A stretch of DNA of 64,000 nucleotides from Pseudomonas sp. PICF141 (lineage in GTDB: Bacteria; Pseudomonadota; Gammaproteobacteria; Pseudomonadales; Pseudomonadaceae). Positions 10,115-19,317 of the stretch are shown here, piece after piece. Location: contig NZ_MUNM01000025.1 in the NCBI RefSeq assembly GCF_002286815.1, forward strand, positions 1 to 64,000. Reading direction: 5' to 3'. The notes beneath the pieces are model-generated. The model was given only the letters and a program-made list of their open reading frames with translations, did no database searches and had not been told where the DNA came from. The first letter of the stretch is position 1, and each line of letters opens with the position of its first letter. The position numbers were made by a program, and so were the translations under genes.

Positions 10115-11379
10115 GTCTATTCAAATCCCGCATGCGTCCGACGCTGGGGTCTATTATCGGCCGTGGACATTTGACCGTCGCCCTGGTGGGCGTGGCCATG
10201 GCCAGTGTTTCGTTGACCCTGCTGGGTGTGCTGGCCTTGCGGGTTTACGCCGATCACAACCTGCATCTGATCGCCCGCTCGATCAACTACACCGTAGAAG
10301 CTGCGGTAGTGTTCAACGATAAGGTCGCCGCCACCGAAGCGCTGGCACTGATCGCGTCGACCGAAGAAGTGGCCGATGCGCAGGTGATCGATAAGCAAGG
10401 CGAGTTACTCGCACGGTGGCAACGACCGGAAACGGGATTGCTCTCCGATCTTGAAATGCAGATCGCCCGGGCGATTCTGGAAAAACCCATCAGCATGCCG
10501 ATCGTCCATCAAGGTCAGGCAGTCGGCAGCATCGTGCTCACCGGTCACGGCGGCAGCCTGATGCGTTTTTTGCTCAGCGGCCTGATGGGGATTGTGTTGT
10601 GTACCGCTGTCAGTGCCTGGGTGGCGCTCTATCTGGCGCGCCAACAATTGCGCGGGATCATCGGCCCGTTGCGCAGCCTGGCTACTGTGGCTCACGCGGC
10701 CCGCAGCGAGCGAGCTTTCGATCAACGCGTGCCACCGGCCGACATTGCCGAGCTGGACAACCTGGGCAATGACTTCAATGCCTTGCTCGATGAACTCGAA
10801 TCCTGGCAGACCCACCTGCAAAGCGAAAACGAGACCCTGGCCCACCAGGCCAGTCATGACAGCCTTACCGGACTACCGAATCGGGCGTTTTTCGAAGGCC
10901 GCTTGATGCGTGCCTTGCGCAATGCCGGCAAGTTGGACGAGCGAGTGGCCGTGCTGTTTCTCGACAGTGACCGGTTCAAGGAGATCAACGACAATTTCGG
11001 CCACGCCGCCGGCGATGCGGTGCTGATCGCCGTCGCAACCCGGGTTCGTGCACAACTGCGTGAAGAGGATCTGGTCGCGCGTCTGGGCGGCGACGAGTTT
11101 GCAATCCTGCTTTCACCACTGCACAAAACTGAAGACGCAGAACGGATTGCCGACCAGATCATTGCCAGCATGGAAGCACCAATCCCCTTGCCGGGCACTT
11201 CTCAAGTGCTGACTTCACTCAGTATTGGCATCGCCGTGTACCCGGATCATGGGGTCACACCGGGCGCATTGCTCGATGCTGCCGACGCTGCGATGTACCA
11301 GGCCAAACGCCTTTCCCGAGGCGCGCAGCAAACGGCAGGGGCGGAGTTCCCTGCCGCTCATGTTCAAACCAGGAGCTAA
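10111..11379 (+). CDS. yfiN: Membrane diguanylate cyclase YfiN (TpbB-like)
   Basis: YfiN makes c-di-GMP and drives biofilm and small-colony growth when released from YfiR. The 422-residue protein has an N-terminal membrane helix, a periplasmic sensor region, a second membrane helix near residues 155-175, HAMP-like linker and a GGDEF domain. The active-site GGDEF is at residues 326-330. An intact product-inhibition I-site (R317-E-E-D320) lies exactly five residues before it, so an active, feedback-controlled cyclase is expected. It is translationally coupled to yfiR and followed six bases later by yfiB. Confidence 0.9.
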   Translation: MSLFKSRMRPTLGSIIGRGHLTVALVGVAMASVSLTLLGVLALRVYADHNLHLIARSINYTVEAAVVFNDKVAATEALALIASTEEVADAQVIDKQGELLARWQRPETGLLSDLEMQIARAILEKPISMPIVHQGQAVGSIVLTGHGGSLMRFLLSGLMGIVLCTAVSAWVALYLARQQLRGIIGPLRSLATVAHAARSERAFDQRVPPADIAELDNLGNDFNALLDELESWQTHLQSENETLAHQASHDSLTGLPNRAFFEGRLMRALRNAGKLDERVAVLFLDSDRFKEINDNFGHAAGDAVLIAVATRVRAQLREEDLVARLGGDEFAILLSPLHKTEDAERIADQIIASMEAPIPLPGTSQVLTSLSIGIAVYPDHGVTPGALLDAADAAMYQAKRLSRGAQQTAGAEFPAAHVQTRS

Positions 11380-11384
11380 TTTCT

Positions 11385-11888
11385 GTGTTCACCTTCAATC
11401 AGCATTCGCTACGGCTTTTCACGATCTCTCTGGTCCTGGGCTTGCTGGCCTTGACCGGCTGCCAGACAGCACCGCAAAAGGGCCTGACCCCGGCGCAGAT
11501 CGCTGTGCTCAAGCAGCAAGGTTTCGAAATGACGGATGATGGCTGGGCCTATGGCCTGTCAGGCAAAGTTTTGTTCGGCAGCGATGTCGAGAGCCTCAAT
11601 CCTGCCAGTACCGAGATCGTGGAGCGCATTGGCAAGGCGTTAGTGAGTGTGGAAATCGAACGGGTGAGGATCGATGGCCACGCCGATGCTTCGGGCAAAG
11701 AATCCTATAACGAGCAGCTTTCCCTGCGACGGGCGAAAAGCGTCGGCAAGGTGTTGGCCGCAGTCGGTATAAAAGAAGAAAACATCCAACTGCGCGGCCT
11801 GGGCAGCAGTAAGCCCGTCGCCACCAACGACACTGCGGACGGACGCACTGAGAACCGTCGCGTATCGATCGTGGTCAGCGCGGATTAA
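11385..11888 (+). CDS. yfiB: YfiB-like OmpA-family peptidoglycan-binding lipoprotein
   Basis: This 167-residue lipoprotein has a lipobox (LTGC) after a short signal peptide. Its C-terminal OmpA-like domain contains the family segment IDGHADASG and the NRRVSI ending. In the YfiBNR system the outer-membrane YfiB sequesters YfiR and so activates YfiN. The start is the GTG at 11385, ten bases after an AGGAG site (11371-11375). The 3' end overlaps the convergent LysR gene by 4 bases. Confidence 0.85.
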   Translation: MFTFNQHSLRLFTISLVLGLLALTGCQTAPQKGLTPAQIAVLKQQGFEMTDDGWAYGLSGKVLFGSDVESLNPASTEIVERIGKALVSVEIERVRIDGHADASGKESYNEQLSLRRAKSVGKVLAAVGIKEENIQLRGLGSSKPVATNDTADGRTENRRVSIVVSAD

Positions 11889-12874
11889 TCGGCGAACACC
11901 ATCTCCCGACTTTCCCCCATCAACAGCGCTTGGTTCTGCTCGGTGACGCCACGGATGTAATCCCACAACAGGGTAATCCGCTTGAGCTTGCGCAGGTCTT
12001 CGCGGCAGTACATCCAGAACTGCCGGGTGATAGTGATCTCTTGCGGCAACACCGGCAACAGTCGCGGATCCTGAGCAGCCAGAAAGCACGGCAGAATCGC
12101 CAGCGACCGTCCTTGCTGAGCGGCTACGAACTGGGCAATCACGCTGGTGCTGCGCAAATTGGCAGTGGCACCGGGCAACACATTCGCCAGATACAGCAGC
12201 TCCGAGCTGAACGCCAGATCGTCCACATAACTGATGAATTGATGCTTGCCCAAGTCTGCCGGGCGGCGGATGGGTGGGTGCTTGTCCAGATAATCCTGGG
12301 TCGCATACAGCTGCAACCGGTAATCGCACAGTTTGCAGCAGACATAGGGGCCATGTTCCGGTCGTTCCAGTGCGATGACGATGTCTGCCTCGCGCTTGGA
12401 CAGGCTGATGAAGTGCGGTAGCGGCAGGATGTCCACCGAGATCGCCGGGTAGGCGTCGACGAAATGACTCAGCTGTGGCGTGATGAAAAAGCTGCCGAAC
12501 CCTTCGGTGCAGCCCATGCGCACATGCCCGGACAACGCTACGCCAGAGCCCGAAACCTGCTCGCAGGCCATGTGCAGCGTGCTTTCGATTGACTCGGCGT
12601 AACCCAGCAGACGCTGGCCTTCGGCAGTCAGGACGAAACCGCTGGTCCGGGACTTTTCGAACAGCAACGTGCCCAACGAGGTTTCCAGTGAGCTGATGCG
12701 TCGCGACACAGTGGTGTAGTCCACCGCCAGGCGCTTGGCGGCGGTGCTGGCCTTGCGAGTACGGGCAACCTCGAGGAAAAACTTGAGGTCATCCCAGTTC
12801 AACGAGCCTAGAGACGTGATGTTTTTTTGCATGATGGACCGGCTTTTATGTGCGTTCTTGTTAGAAGTTTGCAC
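11885..12874 (-). CDS. LysR-family transcriptional regulator, divergent from mmsAB
   Basis: The N-terminal winged helix (LNWDDLKFFLEVARTRK onwards) and the substrate-binding domain mark a LysR regulator of 329 residues. A GTG start at 12874 with GGAG seven bases upstream is favoured; an ATG at 12832 would remove 14 residues. It is transcribed away from mmsA across a 118-bp gap, the usual geometry for a LysR protein that controls its neighbour. In P. aeruginosa an AraC-type protein (MmsR) does this job, so control of mmsAB by this LysR is an inference from position. Confidence 0.85.
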   Translation of the reverse strand: MQTSNKNAHKSRSIMQKNITSLGSLNWDDLKFFLEVARTRKASTAAKRLAVDYTTVSRRISSLETSLGTLLFEKSRTSGFVLTAEGQRLLGYAESIESTLHMACEQVSGSGVALSGHVRMGCTEGFGSFFITPQLSHFVDAYPAISVDILPLPHFISLSKREADIVIALERPEHGPYVCCKLCDYRLQLYATQDYLDKHPPIRRPADLGKHQFISYVDDLAFSSELLYLANVLPGATANLRSTSVIAQFVAAQQGRSLAILPCFLAAQDPRLLPVLPQEITITRQFWMYCREDLRKLKRITLLWDYIRGVTEQNQALLMGESREMVFAD

Positions 12875-12992
12875 ATCTATACTCCAAAAACAGTCCGATC
12901 ACCAATCGCGACACACGTCTCATCTCAAGGCGACTTTCTCGCCTTGGCCACAAAGATCGCTCTCTAAATAAGAACAACGTCCGGAGACCAAT

Positions 12993-14510
12993 ATGAACGC
13001 ATCGCTAGAAACCACCGTGCAAACGGTCAAGCTGTTGATCGATGGCGAGTGGGTCGAATCCCAGACCACCGAATGGCACGACATCGTCAACCCGGCGACT
13101 CAACAAGTGCTGGCCAAAGTGCCCTTTGCCACAGCCGCCGAAGTTGATGCCGCCATCAGCGCCGCCCATCGCGCCTTCCAGACCTGGAAGCTGACGCCGA
13201 TCGGCGCGCGGATGCGCATCATGCTCAAGCTTCAGGCGCTGATTCGCGAACACTCCAAACGCATTGCCGTGGTGCTGAGCAATGAGCAGGGCAAAACCAT
13301 CGCTGACGCTGAAGGCGATATCTTCCGCGGCCTGGAAGTGGTGGAGCACGCCTGCTCCATTGGCAGCCTGCAGATGGGCGAATTCGCCGAGAACGTCGCT
13401 GGCGGTGTCGACACCTACACGCTGCGTCAACCGATCGGCGTCTGTGCCGGCATTACCCCGTTCAATTTCCCGGCGATGATTCCGCTGTGGATGTTTCCGA
13501 TGGCCATTGCTTGTGGCAATACCTTCGTGCTCAAGCCGTCCGAACAGGACCCGATGTCGACCATGCTGTTGGTGGAACTGGCCATCGAGGCCGGCATTCC
13601 GCCAGGTGTGCTCAACGTCGTTCATGGCGGCAAGGATGTGGTGGATGCGCTGTGCACCCACAAAGACATCAAGGCTGTTTCGTTCGTCGGTTCGACCGCG
13701 GTCGGCACGCATGTCTATGACCTGGCGGGCAAACATGGCAAGCGCGTGCAATCGATGATGGGCGCCAAGAACCATGCCGTTGTGCTGCCCGATGCCAATC
13801 GCGAGCAAGCGCTCAATGCCTTGGTCGGTGCCGGTTTCGGCGCGGCGGGGCAACGCTGTATGGCCACTTCGGTGGTCGTGCTGGTTGGCGCGGCCAGACA
13901 ATGGCTGCCAGACCTGAAAGCGCTGGCGCAGAAACTCAAGGTCAATGCCGGCAGCGAGCCGGGCACTGATGTTGGCCCAGTGATTTCCAAGCGAGCCAAG
14001 GCGCGGATTCTTGATCTGATTGAAAGCGGTATCAAGGAAGGCGCCAAACTCGAACTGGACGGCCGCAACGTCAGCGTTCCCGGCTACGAGCAGGGTAACT
14101 TTATCGGCCCGACCCTGTTCTCTGGTGTCACTCCAGAGATGCAGATCTATACCCAGGAAATCTTCGGACCGGTGCTGGTGGTGCTGGAAGTCGATACCCT
14201 CGATCAAGCCATTGCACTGGTCAACGCCAACCCGTATGGCAACGGCACGGGTTTGTTCACCCAGAGCGGTGCGGCGGCGCGTAAATTCCAGGCGGAAATC
14301 GACGTTGGCCAGGTCGGCATCAACATCCCGATTCCGGTGCCGGTGCCGTTCTTCAGCTTCACCGGCTCTCGTGGCTCCAAGCTCGGCGACCTCGGTCCTT
14401 ATGGCAAGCAAGTGGTGCAGTTCTACACTCAAACCAAGACCGTCACGGCACGCTGGTTCGACGACAACAGCGTCAACGACGGTGTGAACACCACCATCCA
14501 CTTGCGTTAA
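12993..14510 (+). CDS. mmsA: Methylmalonate-semialdehyde dehydrogenase (CoA-acylating)
   Basis: The enzyme converts methylmalonate semialdehyde to propionyl-CoA in valine catabolism, with NAD+ and CoA. The 505-residue aldehyde-dehydrogenase fold has the catalytic cysteine C289 in GQRCMA, the family-specific context for MMSDH, and the segment [11 protein letters not shown] typical of MmsA. An RBS (GGAG) precedes the ATG. mmsB follows after ten bases, giving a two-gene valine-degradation operon. Confidence 0.93.
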   Translation: MNASLETTVQTVKLLIDGEWVESQTTEWHDIVNPATQQVLAKVPFATAAEVDAAISAAHRAFQTWKLTPIGARMRIMLKLQALIREHSKRIAVVLSNEQGKTIADAEGDIFRGLEVVEHACSIGSLQMGEFAENVAGGVDTYTLRQPIGVCAGITPFNFPAMIPLWMFPMAIACGNTFVLKPSEQDPMSTMLLVELAIEAGIPPGVLNVVHGGKDVVDALCTHKDIKAVSFVGSTAVGTHVYDLAGKHGKRVQSMMGAKNHAVVLPDANREQALNALVGAGFGAAGQRCMATSVVVLVGAARQWLPDLKALAQKLKVNAGSEPGTDVGPVISKRAKARILDLIESGIKEGAKLELDGRNVSVPGYEQGNFIGPTLFSGVTPEMQIYTQEIFGPVLVVLEVDTLDQAIALVNANPYGNGTGLFTQSGAAARKFQAEIDVGQVGINIPIPVPVPFFSFTGSRGSKLGDLGPYGKQVVQFYTQTKTVTARWFDDNSVNDGVNTTIHLR

Positions 14511-14520
14511 GGAGCCGGAC

Positions 14521-15408
14521 ATGAAAATCGCTTTTATCGGTCTCGGCAACATGGGCGCGCCGATGGCGCGCAATCTGATCAAGGCCGGCCATTCACTGCG
14601 CCTGGTCGATCTGAACAAAGTTGTGCTGGCGGAGCTCGAGCAACTGGGCGGCAGCATCAGTGCTTCGGCACGTGAAGCGGCTCAAGATGCGGAGCTGGTG
14701 ATCACCATGTTGCCAGCCGCGGTGCATGTGCGCAGCGTCTGGTTGGGCGAGGAGGGCGTGCTGGCGGGCATTGCCAAGGGCGTGCCCGCGGTGGATTGCA
14801 GCACCATAGATCCGCAGACGGCGCGCGATGTCGCCGCCGCTGCCGCCAAACAAGGCGTGGCCATGGCCGACGCACCGGTCTCTGGCGGTACCGGCGGTGC
14901 CGCGGCCGGGACGCTGACCTTCATGGTCGGCGCCACACCTGAGTTATTCGCGACCCTGCAACCGGTACTGGCGCAGATGGGCCGCAACATCGTCCATTGC
15001 GGCGAAGTCGGCACCGGGCAAATTGCCAAGATCTGCAACAACTTGCTGCTGGGGATTTCCATGGTCGGCGTCAGCGAAGCCATGGCCTTGGGTGATGCGC
15101 TGGGGATCGACACGACGGTGCTCGCAGGGATCATCAACAGTTCCACCGGGCGATGCTGGAGTTCGGAGATGTACAACCCGTGGCCGGGAATCGTCGAAAC
15201 AGCGCCGGCTTCGCGTGGGTACACCGGCGGTTTCGGTGCTGAACTGATGCTCAAGGATCTGGGGCTGGCCACTGAGGCGGCACGTCAGGCGCACCAACCG
15301 GTAATGCTCGGCGCGTTGGCACAGCAGTTGTATCAGGCGATGAGTCAGCGTGGGGAAGGGGATAAGGACTTCTCGGCGATCATTAACAGCTATCGCAAAC
15401 CCCAATAG
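14521..15408 (+). CDS. mmsB: 3-hydroxyisobutyrate dehydrogenase
   Basis: The 295-residue enzyme oxidises 3-hydroxyisobutyrate to methylmalonate semialdehyde, the step before MmsA. The N-terminal Rossmann signature is GLGNMGAPMARNL. The substrate-binding signature DAPVSGGTGGA and the later GQIAKICNN with its catalytic lysine are typical of the beta-hydroxyacid dehydrogenase family. AAGGAG lies just before the ATG. The operon ends at a terminator at 15577-15612. Confidence 0.93.
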   Translation: MKIAFIGLGNMGAPMARNLIKAGHSLRLVDLNKVVLAELEQLGGSISASAREAAQDAELVITMLPAAVHVRSVWLGEEGVLAGIAKGVPAVDCSTIDPQTARDVAAAAAKQGVAMADAPVSGGTGGAAAGTLTFMVGATPELFATLQPVLAQMGRNIVHCGEVGTGQIAKICNNLLLGISMVGVSEAMALGDALGIDTTVLAGIINSSTGRCWSSEMYNPWPGIVETAPASRGYTGGFGAELMLKDLGLATEAARQAHQPVMLGALAQQLYQAMSQRGEGDKDFSAIINSYRKPQ

Positions 15409-15423
15409 GGTTTTTCCGGAAAC

Positions 15424-15546
15424 TGTGGCGAGGGGGCTTGCCCCCGTGGGAGTGCGTAGCGCTCCCTCTGCATTCCTTCATTCATACCGCATAGGCAGGT
15501 TTGACGACGGCTTCGCCGCCGAACGGGGGCAAGCCCCCTCGCCACA
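15424..15546. repeat. REP doublet in inverted orientation (REPIN)
   Basis: A 22-base arm (TGTGGCGAGGGGGCTTGCCC and two more bases) at 15424-15445 recurs inverted at 15525-15546. The inner part includes GACGGCTTCGCCGCCGAACG, another common Pseudomonas REP segment. A near-copy of the whole unit is at 19150-19282. It lies outside genes, between mmsB and its terminator. Confidence 0.85.
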
Positions 15547-15576
15547 AAACCACGGGTATTGCGTATTCCAGTATTT

Positions 15577-15612
15577 ACCGAGGGACCACGTCGGGTGGTC
15601 TCTCGGTTTTTT
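15577..15612 (+). terminator. Terminator of mmsAB
   Basis: A 13-bp stem with one mismatch (ACCGAGGGACCAC with GTGGTCTCTCGGT) and a 5-base loop is followed by six T residues. It ends three bases before the stop codon of the convergent cupin gene. Confidence 0.85.
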
Positions 15613-15615
15613 GCA

Positions 15616-15960
15616 TCAGGCAAACACGAAATACTTGCGCACAGTCTCAACCACTTCCCATGTGCCCTTCATCCCTGGCTCGATAACGAAAATGTCACCG
15701 GCCCGCAGATGGATCGGCGCCATGCCTTCCGGTGTGATGATGCAGTAGCCTTCCTGGAAATGGCAGTATTCCCACTTCACGTATTCCACATACCACTTGC
15801 CTGGCGTGCAGATCCAGGTCCCCATGATTTTGCTACCGTCTTCGCTGGTGTAAGCGTTGAGATTGACGGTGTGCGGGTCGCCTTCGAGTTTTTCCCATTT
15901 GCAGGCGTCGAGCACGGGCAGTGGGTGGGTATCGCGTAGGACGGTGATAGGTGCGGGCAT
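15616..15960 (-). CDS. Cupin-fold protein of the DUF861 type
   Basis: This 114-residue protein is a single cupin barrel of the Cupin_3/DUF861 class. The EYVKWEYCHFQEGYCIITPEG segment and the GDIFVIEPGMKGTWEV segment are the two halves of the barrel motif, and the latter is highly characteristic. Family members are often of unknown substrate and some relate to ureidoglycine metabolism. GGAG precedes the ATG. It is monocistronic and convergent with mmsAB. Specific function is unknown. Confidence 0.8.
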   Translation of the reverse strand: MPAPITVLRDTHPLPVLDACKWEKLEGDPHTVNLNAYTSEDGSKIMGTWICTPGKWYVEYVKWEYCHFQEGYCIITPEGMAPIHLRAGDIFVIEPGMKGTWEVVETVRKYFVFA

Positions 15961-16172
15961 GTCAGCTCCAGGCTAGCGGCAGGATTGAAGGACCAGCCTA
16001 TTCCGAGAGGGGGCATCCCGGATGTCTGGGGTCGACATTCAGTTACCTGTAAACGCTGAGAACAAGAGACTGTGCAAAGCTGTTTCGCCCCATTGCCGTG
16101 CCTAAGTGAAGGTTTTATAACAACGCACGATCAATAATTTTCTGGACGTTGTTGGTGGGTAAAGTCTGCCCC

Positions 16173-17057
16173 TCAGGGGAGAGTCAAGACGTTCAGCAAG
16201 GCCTGGGCATAACCAGGCAGCACGGTGAAGTCCCGGGCGCACAGCAACAGTTTGCGGCGGGCCCATGGCTCTTTCAGTTCGATGCTTTTGAACGGCGTTT
16301 CCATCGGCCAACGTTCGACTGCCGCCAAAGGCACGATCGCCAGCCCGGCACCTCGGCCGACCATGCGCATCACCCCATCGAAGCCATCGGCACGGATGCG
16401 AATCTGCATCCGTAAACCACTGTGCAGGGCTTGTTCTTCCAGGTACACGGCCAAGGCGCTGTTGGCGTTCAGGCTGACGTAATCGTGCTGCAAAGTGGTG
16501 CTGAAACTTAATGGCCTGGTGTCGCCCAAAGGATGATCGAGCGGCAGAATCAGCACCAGTGGATCGTCCCGGAAATAGCGGGTCTGAAGGCCGTCGGTAT
16601 CCACCGCGTCCGACACAATGCCCAAGTCCGCCGCACCTTGGCGCAAGGCGTGGGTAATGCGCGTGCTGGGCAGCTCTTGCAGGTCGATGTCGAGGTTCGG
16701 ATGGTCGCGCAGAAAGTCCGCCAGCAACTCCGGCAGGTATTCGGTGATCGCTGTGGTGTTGCACAACAACCGCACTTGGCCTTTGACCCCTTTGGCGTAT
16801 TCGGCCAGGTCCTGCTGCATGCGCTCGGCCTGTTGCAACAGGACTCGGGCATGCTGCGCCAGGGCCTTGCCGGCCAGGGTGGGGCTGACACCGCGGCGAC
16901 CTCGCTCAAGAAACTCGATGCCCAGTGACGCTTCCATGGCGCGGATTCGCGCACTCGCCGCCGCCAGCGACAAATGACTGCGAACGGCGCCGGCGGTGAT
17001 GTTGCCGGTGTCGAGGATGTTCAGGTAGAGGCGCAGGTCGGTCAGGTCGAAGTGCAT
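16173..17057 (-). CDS. LysR-family transcriptional regulator, divergent from a TauE/SafE exporter
   Basis: The 294-residue protein begins with the LysR winged helix (DLTDLRLYLNILDTGN onwards) and continues into the co-inducer-binding domain. A GAGG site lies upstream of the ATG. It is divergent from the exporter gene at 17275, with a REP hairpin between them, so it is the likely regulator of that exporter. The signal it responds to cannot be told. The 212 bases between its stop and the cupin gene hold no recognisable feature. Confidence 0.85.
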   Translation of the reverse strand: MHFDLTDLRLYLNILDTGNITAGAVRSHLSLAAASARIRAMEASLGIEFLERGRRGVSPTLAGKALAQHARVLLQQAERMQQDLAEYAKGVKGQVRLLCNTTAITEYLPELLADFLRDHPNLDIDLQELPSTRITHALRQGAADLGIVSDAVDTDGLQTRYFRDDPLVLILPLDHPLGDTRPLSFSTTLQHDYVSLNANSALAVYLEEQALHSGLRMQIRIRADGFDGVMRMVGRGAGLAIVPLAAVERWPMETPFKSIELKEPWARRKLLLCARDFTVLPGYAQALLNVLTLP

Positions 17058-17096
17058 CGTTACAGCCTCGGGAGGTTTGTTGTCTGAACGGGGCCC

Positions 17097-17170
17097 TTCG
17101 CGGGCAAGCCTCGCTCCTACAGGGACTGAGTGATCGACACATCCTTGTAGGAGCGAGGCTTGCCCGCGAA
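17097..17170. repeat. REP palindrome
   Basis: A perfect 24-bp inverted repeat (TTCGCGGGCAAGCCTCGCTC plus four bases at 17097-17120, complement at 17147-17170) is a classic Pseudomonas REP pair. A shorter version of the same sequence is at 22065-22110. Confidence 0.9.
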
Positions 17171-17274
17171 GACGTCATCAGCCGCCACGAAAACTTTAGC
17201 CTCTATCAAATCAAGAGGCAGCCTCAGTATATGGCAGATGTTCAAGGCAACCTTCAGGGCTCACCATAGCCCCC

Positions 17275-18039
17275 ATGAATACACTCGCCGCGTTCTACCA
17301 ACATCTGGGTTTGGCCCTGTCTTTATTGGTTATCGCCACCTTTCTACTGGCCGGGATGATCAAAGGTGTAATCGGCCTCGGCCTGCCGACCATTGCGATG
17401 GGCTTGCTCGGTCTGGCTATGGCACCGTCGCAGGCTGCGGCGTTGCTGATAATTCCCGCGACGCTGACCAACGTCTGGCAACTGGCCTTCGGCGGTCATT
17501 TGCGCGGGCTGCTGAACCGGTTGTGGCCGATGCTGCTGACCATTTTCATCGGCACGGGCGCCGGTACACTGTGGATCGGCATGGCCGACGGGCATTGGGT
17601 CGTGCGGGGGCTGGGGGCGGCATTGTTGATATACGCCTTGAGCGGGTTGTTCCTGCCGACCTTGCGGGTCGCAAGTCGCAGCGAGCGTTGGCTCGGTCCG
17701 CTGTGTGGTGTGCTGACGGGCATCATCACTTCGGCCACCGGCGTCTTCGTGATTCCGGCGGTGCCTTATTTGCAAGCGTTGGGCTTGAGCAAGGATGAAC
17801 TGGTGCAGGCGCTGGGCCTGTCGTTCACCGTCTCGACCCTCGCGTTGGCCGCCGGCCTGTTATGGCGCGGCGCCCTCGGCGCAGGTGAGGTGAGCGCGTC
17901 GTTGCTGGCGCTGGTTCCTGCGGTGCTCGGCATGTTGCTGGGGCAATGGCTGCGCCAGCGGATCAGTGCCGTGTTGTTCAAGCGCGCGTTCTTCATCGGC
18001 CTCGGCCTGCTTGGCGGCCACTTGCTGATCAGCGGCTAG
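17275..18039 (+). CDS. TauE/SafE-family sulfite/organosulfonate exporter-like membrane protein
   Basis: The 254-residue protein is almost wholly hydrophobic, with about seven or eight membrane helices. Two glycine-rich repeats are seen, GMIKGVIGLGLPTIAMGLL near the N terminus and GIITSATGVFVIPAVPYLQALG in the middle. These are the signature of TauE/SafE (DUF81) permeases of the inner membrane. Substrate is unknown; family members move sulfite, sulfoacetate or similar anions. Its 3' end overlaps the convergent monooxygenase gene by 11 bases. Confidence 0.85.
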   Translation: MNTLAAFYQHLGLALSLLVIATFLLAGMIKGVIGLGLPTIAMGLLGLAMAPSQAAALLIIPATLTNVWQLAFGGHLRGLLNRLWPMLLTIFIGTGAGTLWIGMADGHWVVRGLGAALLIYALSGLFLPTLRVASRSERWLGPLCGVLTGIITSATGVFVIPAVPYLQALGLSKDELVQALGLSFTVSTLALAAGLLWRGALGAGEVSASLLALVPAVLGMLLGQWLRQRISAVLFKRAFFIGLGLLGGHLLISG

Positions 18040-18343
18040 CGGACGAAGTGCTGAGCATCTCGATCGGCCGGATATCAAAATCCCGTTCCAGGTATTCCAT
18101 GCGCATGTCGAGGAACTGCTTCATATGTGGCAGGTTCGAGTGCACGTCCAGATGGGCCCGGGATTGCCAGATCTCGTAGAAGATAAACAGCGTCGGGTCC
18201 TGTTTGTCTCGCAGCATGTGGTACTCGATGCAACCGGGTTCGGCGCGACTCGGTTCGACATAAGCACGGAAAAACGCTTCGAAGGCCTCGGCCTTTTCCG
18301 GGCGGGTCTTGGCGTGCAGGATGAAGCCTTGCATTTCGTTCAT
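18029..18343 (-). CDS. Antibiotic-biosynthesis-monooxygenase (ABM/YgiN-like) domain protein
   Basis: The 104-residue ferredoxin-like ABM domain starts at MNEMQGFILHAKTRP. It contains the family features FEAFFRAYVEPSRAEPGCIEY and the FYEIWQSRAHLDVHSN segment with its conserved histidine. YgiN-like relatives act on quinols. The start at 18343 is set by AAGGAG just upstream; the open frame runs on to 18535 but that extension is not protein-like. It is divergent from mdaB with 160 bases between, and YgiN/MdaB pairing in quinone metabolism is known in enterobacteria, so a joint role in quinone redox cycling is a reasonable inference. Confidence 0.82.
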   Translation of the reverse strand: MNEMQGFILHAKTRPEKAEAFEAFFRAYVEPSRAEPGCIEYHMLRDKQDPTLFIFYEIWQSRAHLDVHSNLPHMKQFLDMRMEYLERDFDIRPIEMLSTSSASR

Positions 18344-18503
18344 CAGGTTCTCCTTGAAAATCAGAATCGGCGCAAGTTTACGGCAACAATCTGCTGTCGA
18401 TTCGTGCGTATTAGTCAAATGAATTTTGCTGAAGGAGGGCTTATTCCACGCGAGGCCGATCTCTATTCTGCCGTCATCGAATTTCAACCTTGCGAGACTT
18501 CTC

Positions 18504-19094
18504 ATGAAAAAAGTCCTGTTGCTCAATGGCGGCAAAAAATTTGCTCACTCCGATGGTCGCTACAACAAGACCCTGCACGAAGCGGCGCTGAGCGTGCTGG
18601 ATCGCGGCGGTTTGGATGTAAAAGCCACGTTCATCGACGAGGGCTACGACGTCGCGGAGGAAGTCGCCAAATTCCTCTGGGCCGATGTGATCATTTATCA
18701 GATGCCCGGCTGGTGGATGGGCGCACCGTGGACCGTCAAGAAGTACGTCGATGAAGTCTTCACCGAAGGCCATGGCAGCCTCTACGCCAGCGATGGCCGC
18801 ACGCGTTCCGACGCGTCGCAGAAGTACGGCAGCGGCGGTTTGCTGCACGGTAAAAAATACATGCTGTCGCTGACCTGGAACGCGCCGCAGCAAGCTTTCG
18901 ACGACCCGACCGACTTCTTCGAAGCCAAAGGCGTGGACGCGGTGTACTTCCCGTTCCACAAGGCCAATACCTTCCTTGGCATGACCGGTTTGCCGACCTT
19001 CCTGTGTGTCGATGTAATGAAGCGCCCGAATGTCGAAGCTGATGTGGCGCGTTATGAACAGCATTTGAGCGAGGTGTTTGGTCTTAAGGCATAA
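18504..19094 (+). CDS. mdaB: NAD(P)H:quinone oxidoreductase MdaB
   Basis: The 196-residue flavodoxin-fold enzyme reduces quinones by two electrons using FAD and NAD(P)H, limiting oxidative stress. Diagnostic segments are KVLLLNGGKKFAHSDGR, YQMPGWWMGAPW and LSLTWNAPQQAFDD. I chose the ATG at 18504 because the protein aligns with MdaB from there; an upstream in-frame start at 18426 adds an unrelated stretch. The neighbour on the other strand is the YgiN-like protein. Confidence 0.9.
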   Translation: MKKVLLLNGGKKFAHSDGRYNKTLHEAALSVLDRGGLDVKATFIDEGYDVAEEVAKFLWADVIIYQMPGWWMGAPWTVKKYVDEVFTEGHGSLYASDGRTRSDASQKYGSGGLLHGKKYMLSLTWNAPQQAFDDPTDFFEAKGVDAVYFPFHKANTFLGMTGLPTFLCVDVMKRPNVEADVARYEQHLSEVFGLKA

Positions 19095-19149
19095 CGCTCG
19101 GCTACTATCGATAGCTGAAGCGGGACTGAATCTGTGACGCAGACAACTC

Positions 19150-19282
19150 TGTGGCGAGGGGGCTTACCCCCGTTGGTGCGCGAAGCGGCCCCAAGACTTG
19201 CCAACGAGGTGGTTCAGATAGTCCGCAGGCACTTATTTTACGACGGCTTCGCCGCCGAACGGGGGCAAGCCCCCTCGCCACA
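19150..19282. repeat. REP doublet (REPIN), second copy
   Basis: TGTGGCGAGGGGGCTTACCC at its left end and the inverted counterpart ending at 19282 repeat the arrangement seen at 15424-15546, including GACGGCTTCGCCGCCGAACG. One arm has a T-for-G-type change relative to the other. It is intergenic, between mdaB and a LysR gene. Confidence 0.85.
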
Positions 19283-19317
19283 GTAGAGCCGCGCAGGACT
19301 ATCGATAAGGGACACAC

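Noticed and set aside
13005..14657. 550-codon open frame antisense to mmsA and mmsB
   Set aside because: It is the mirror frame of a high-GC gene, rich in H, R and Q, without RBS or family match.
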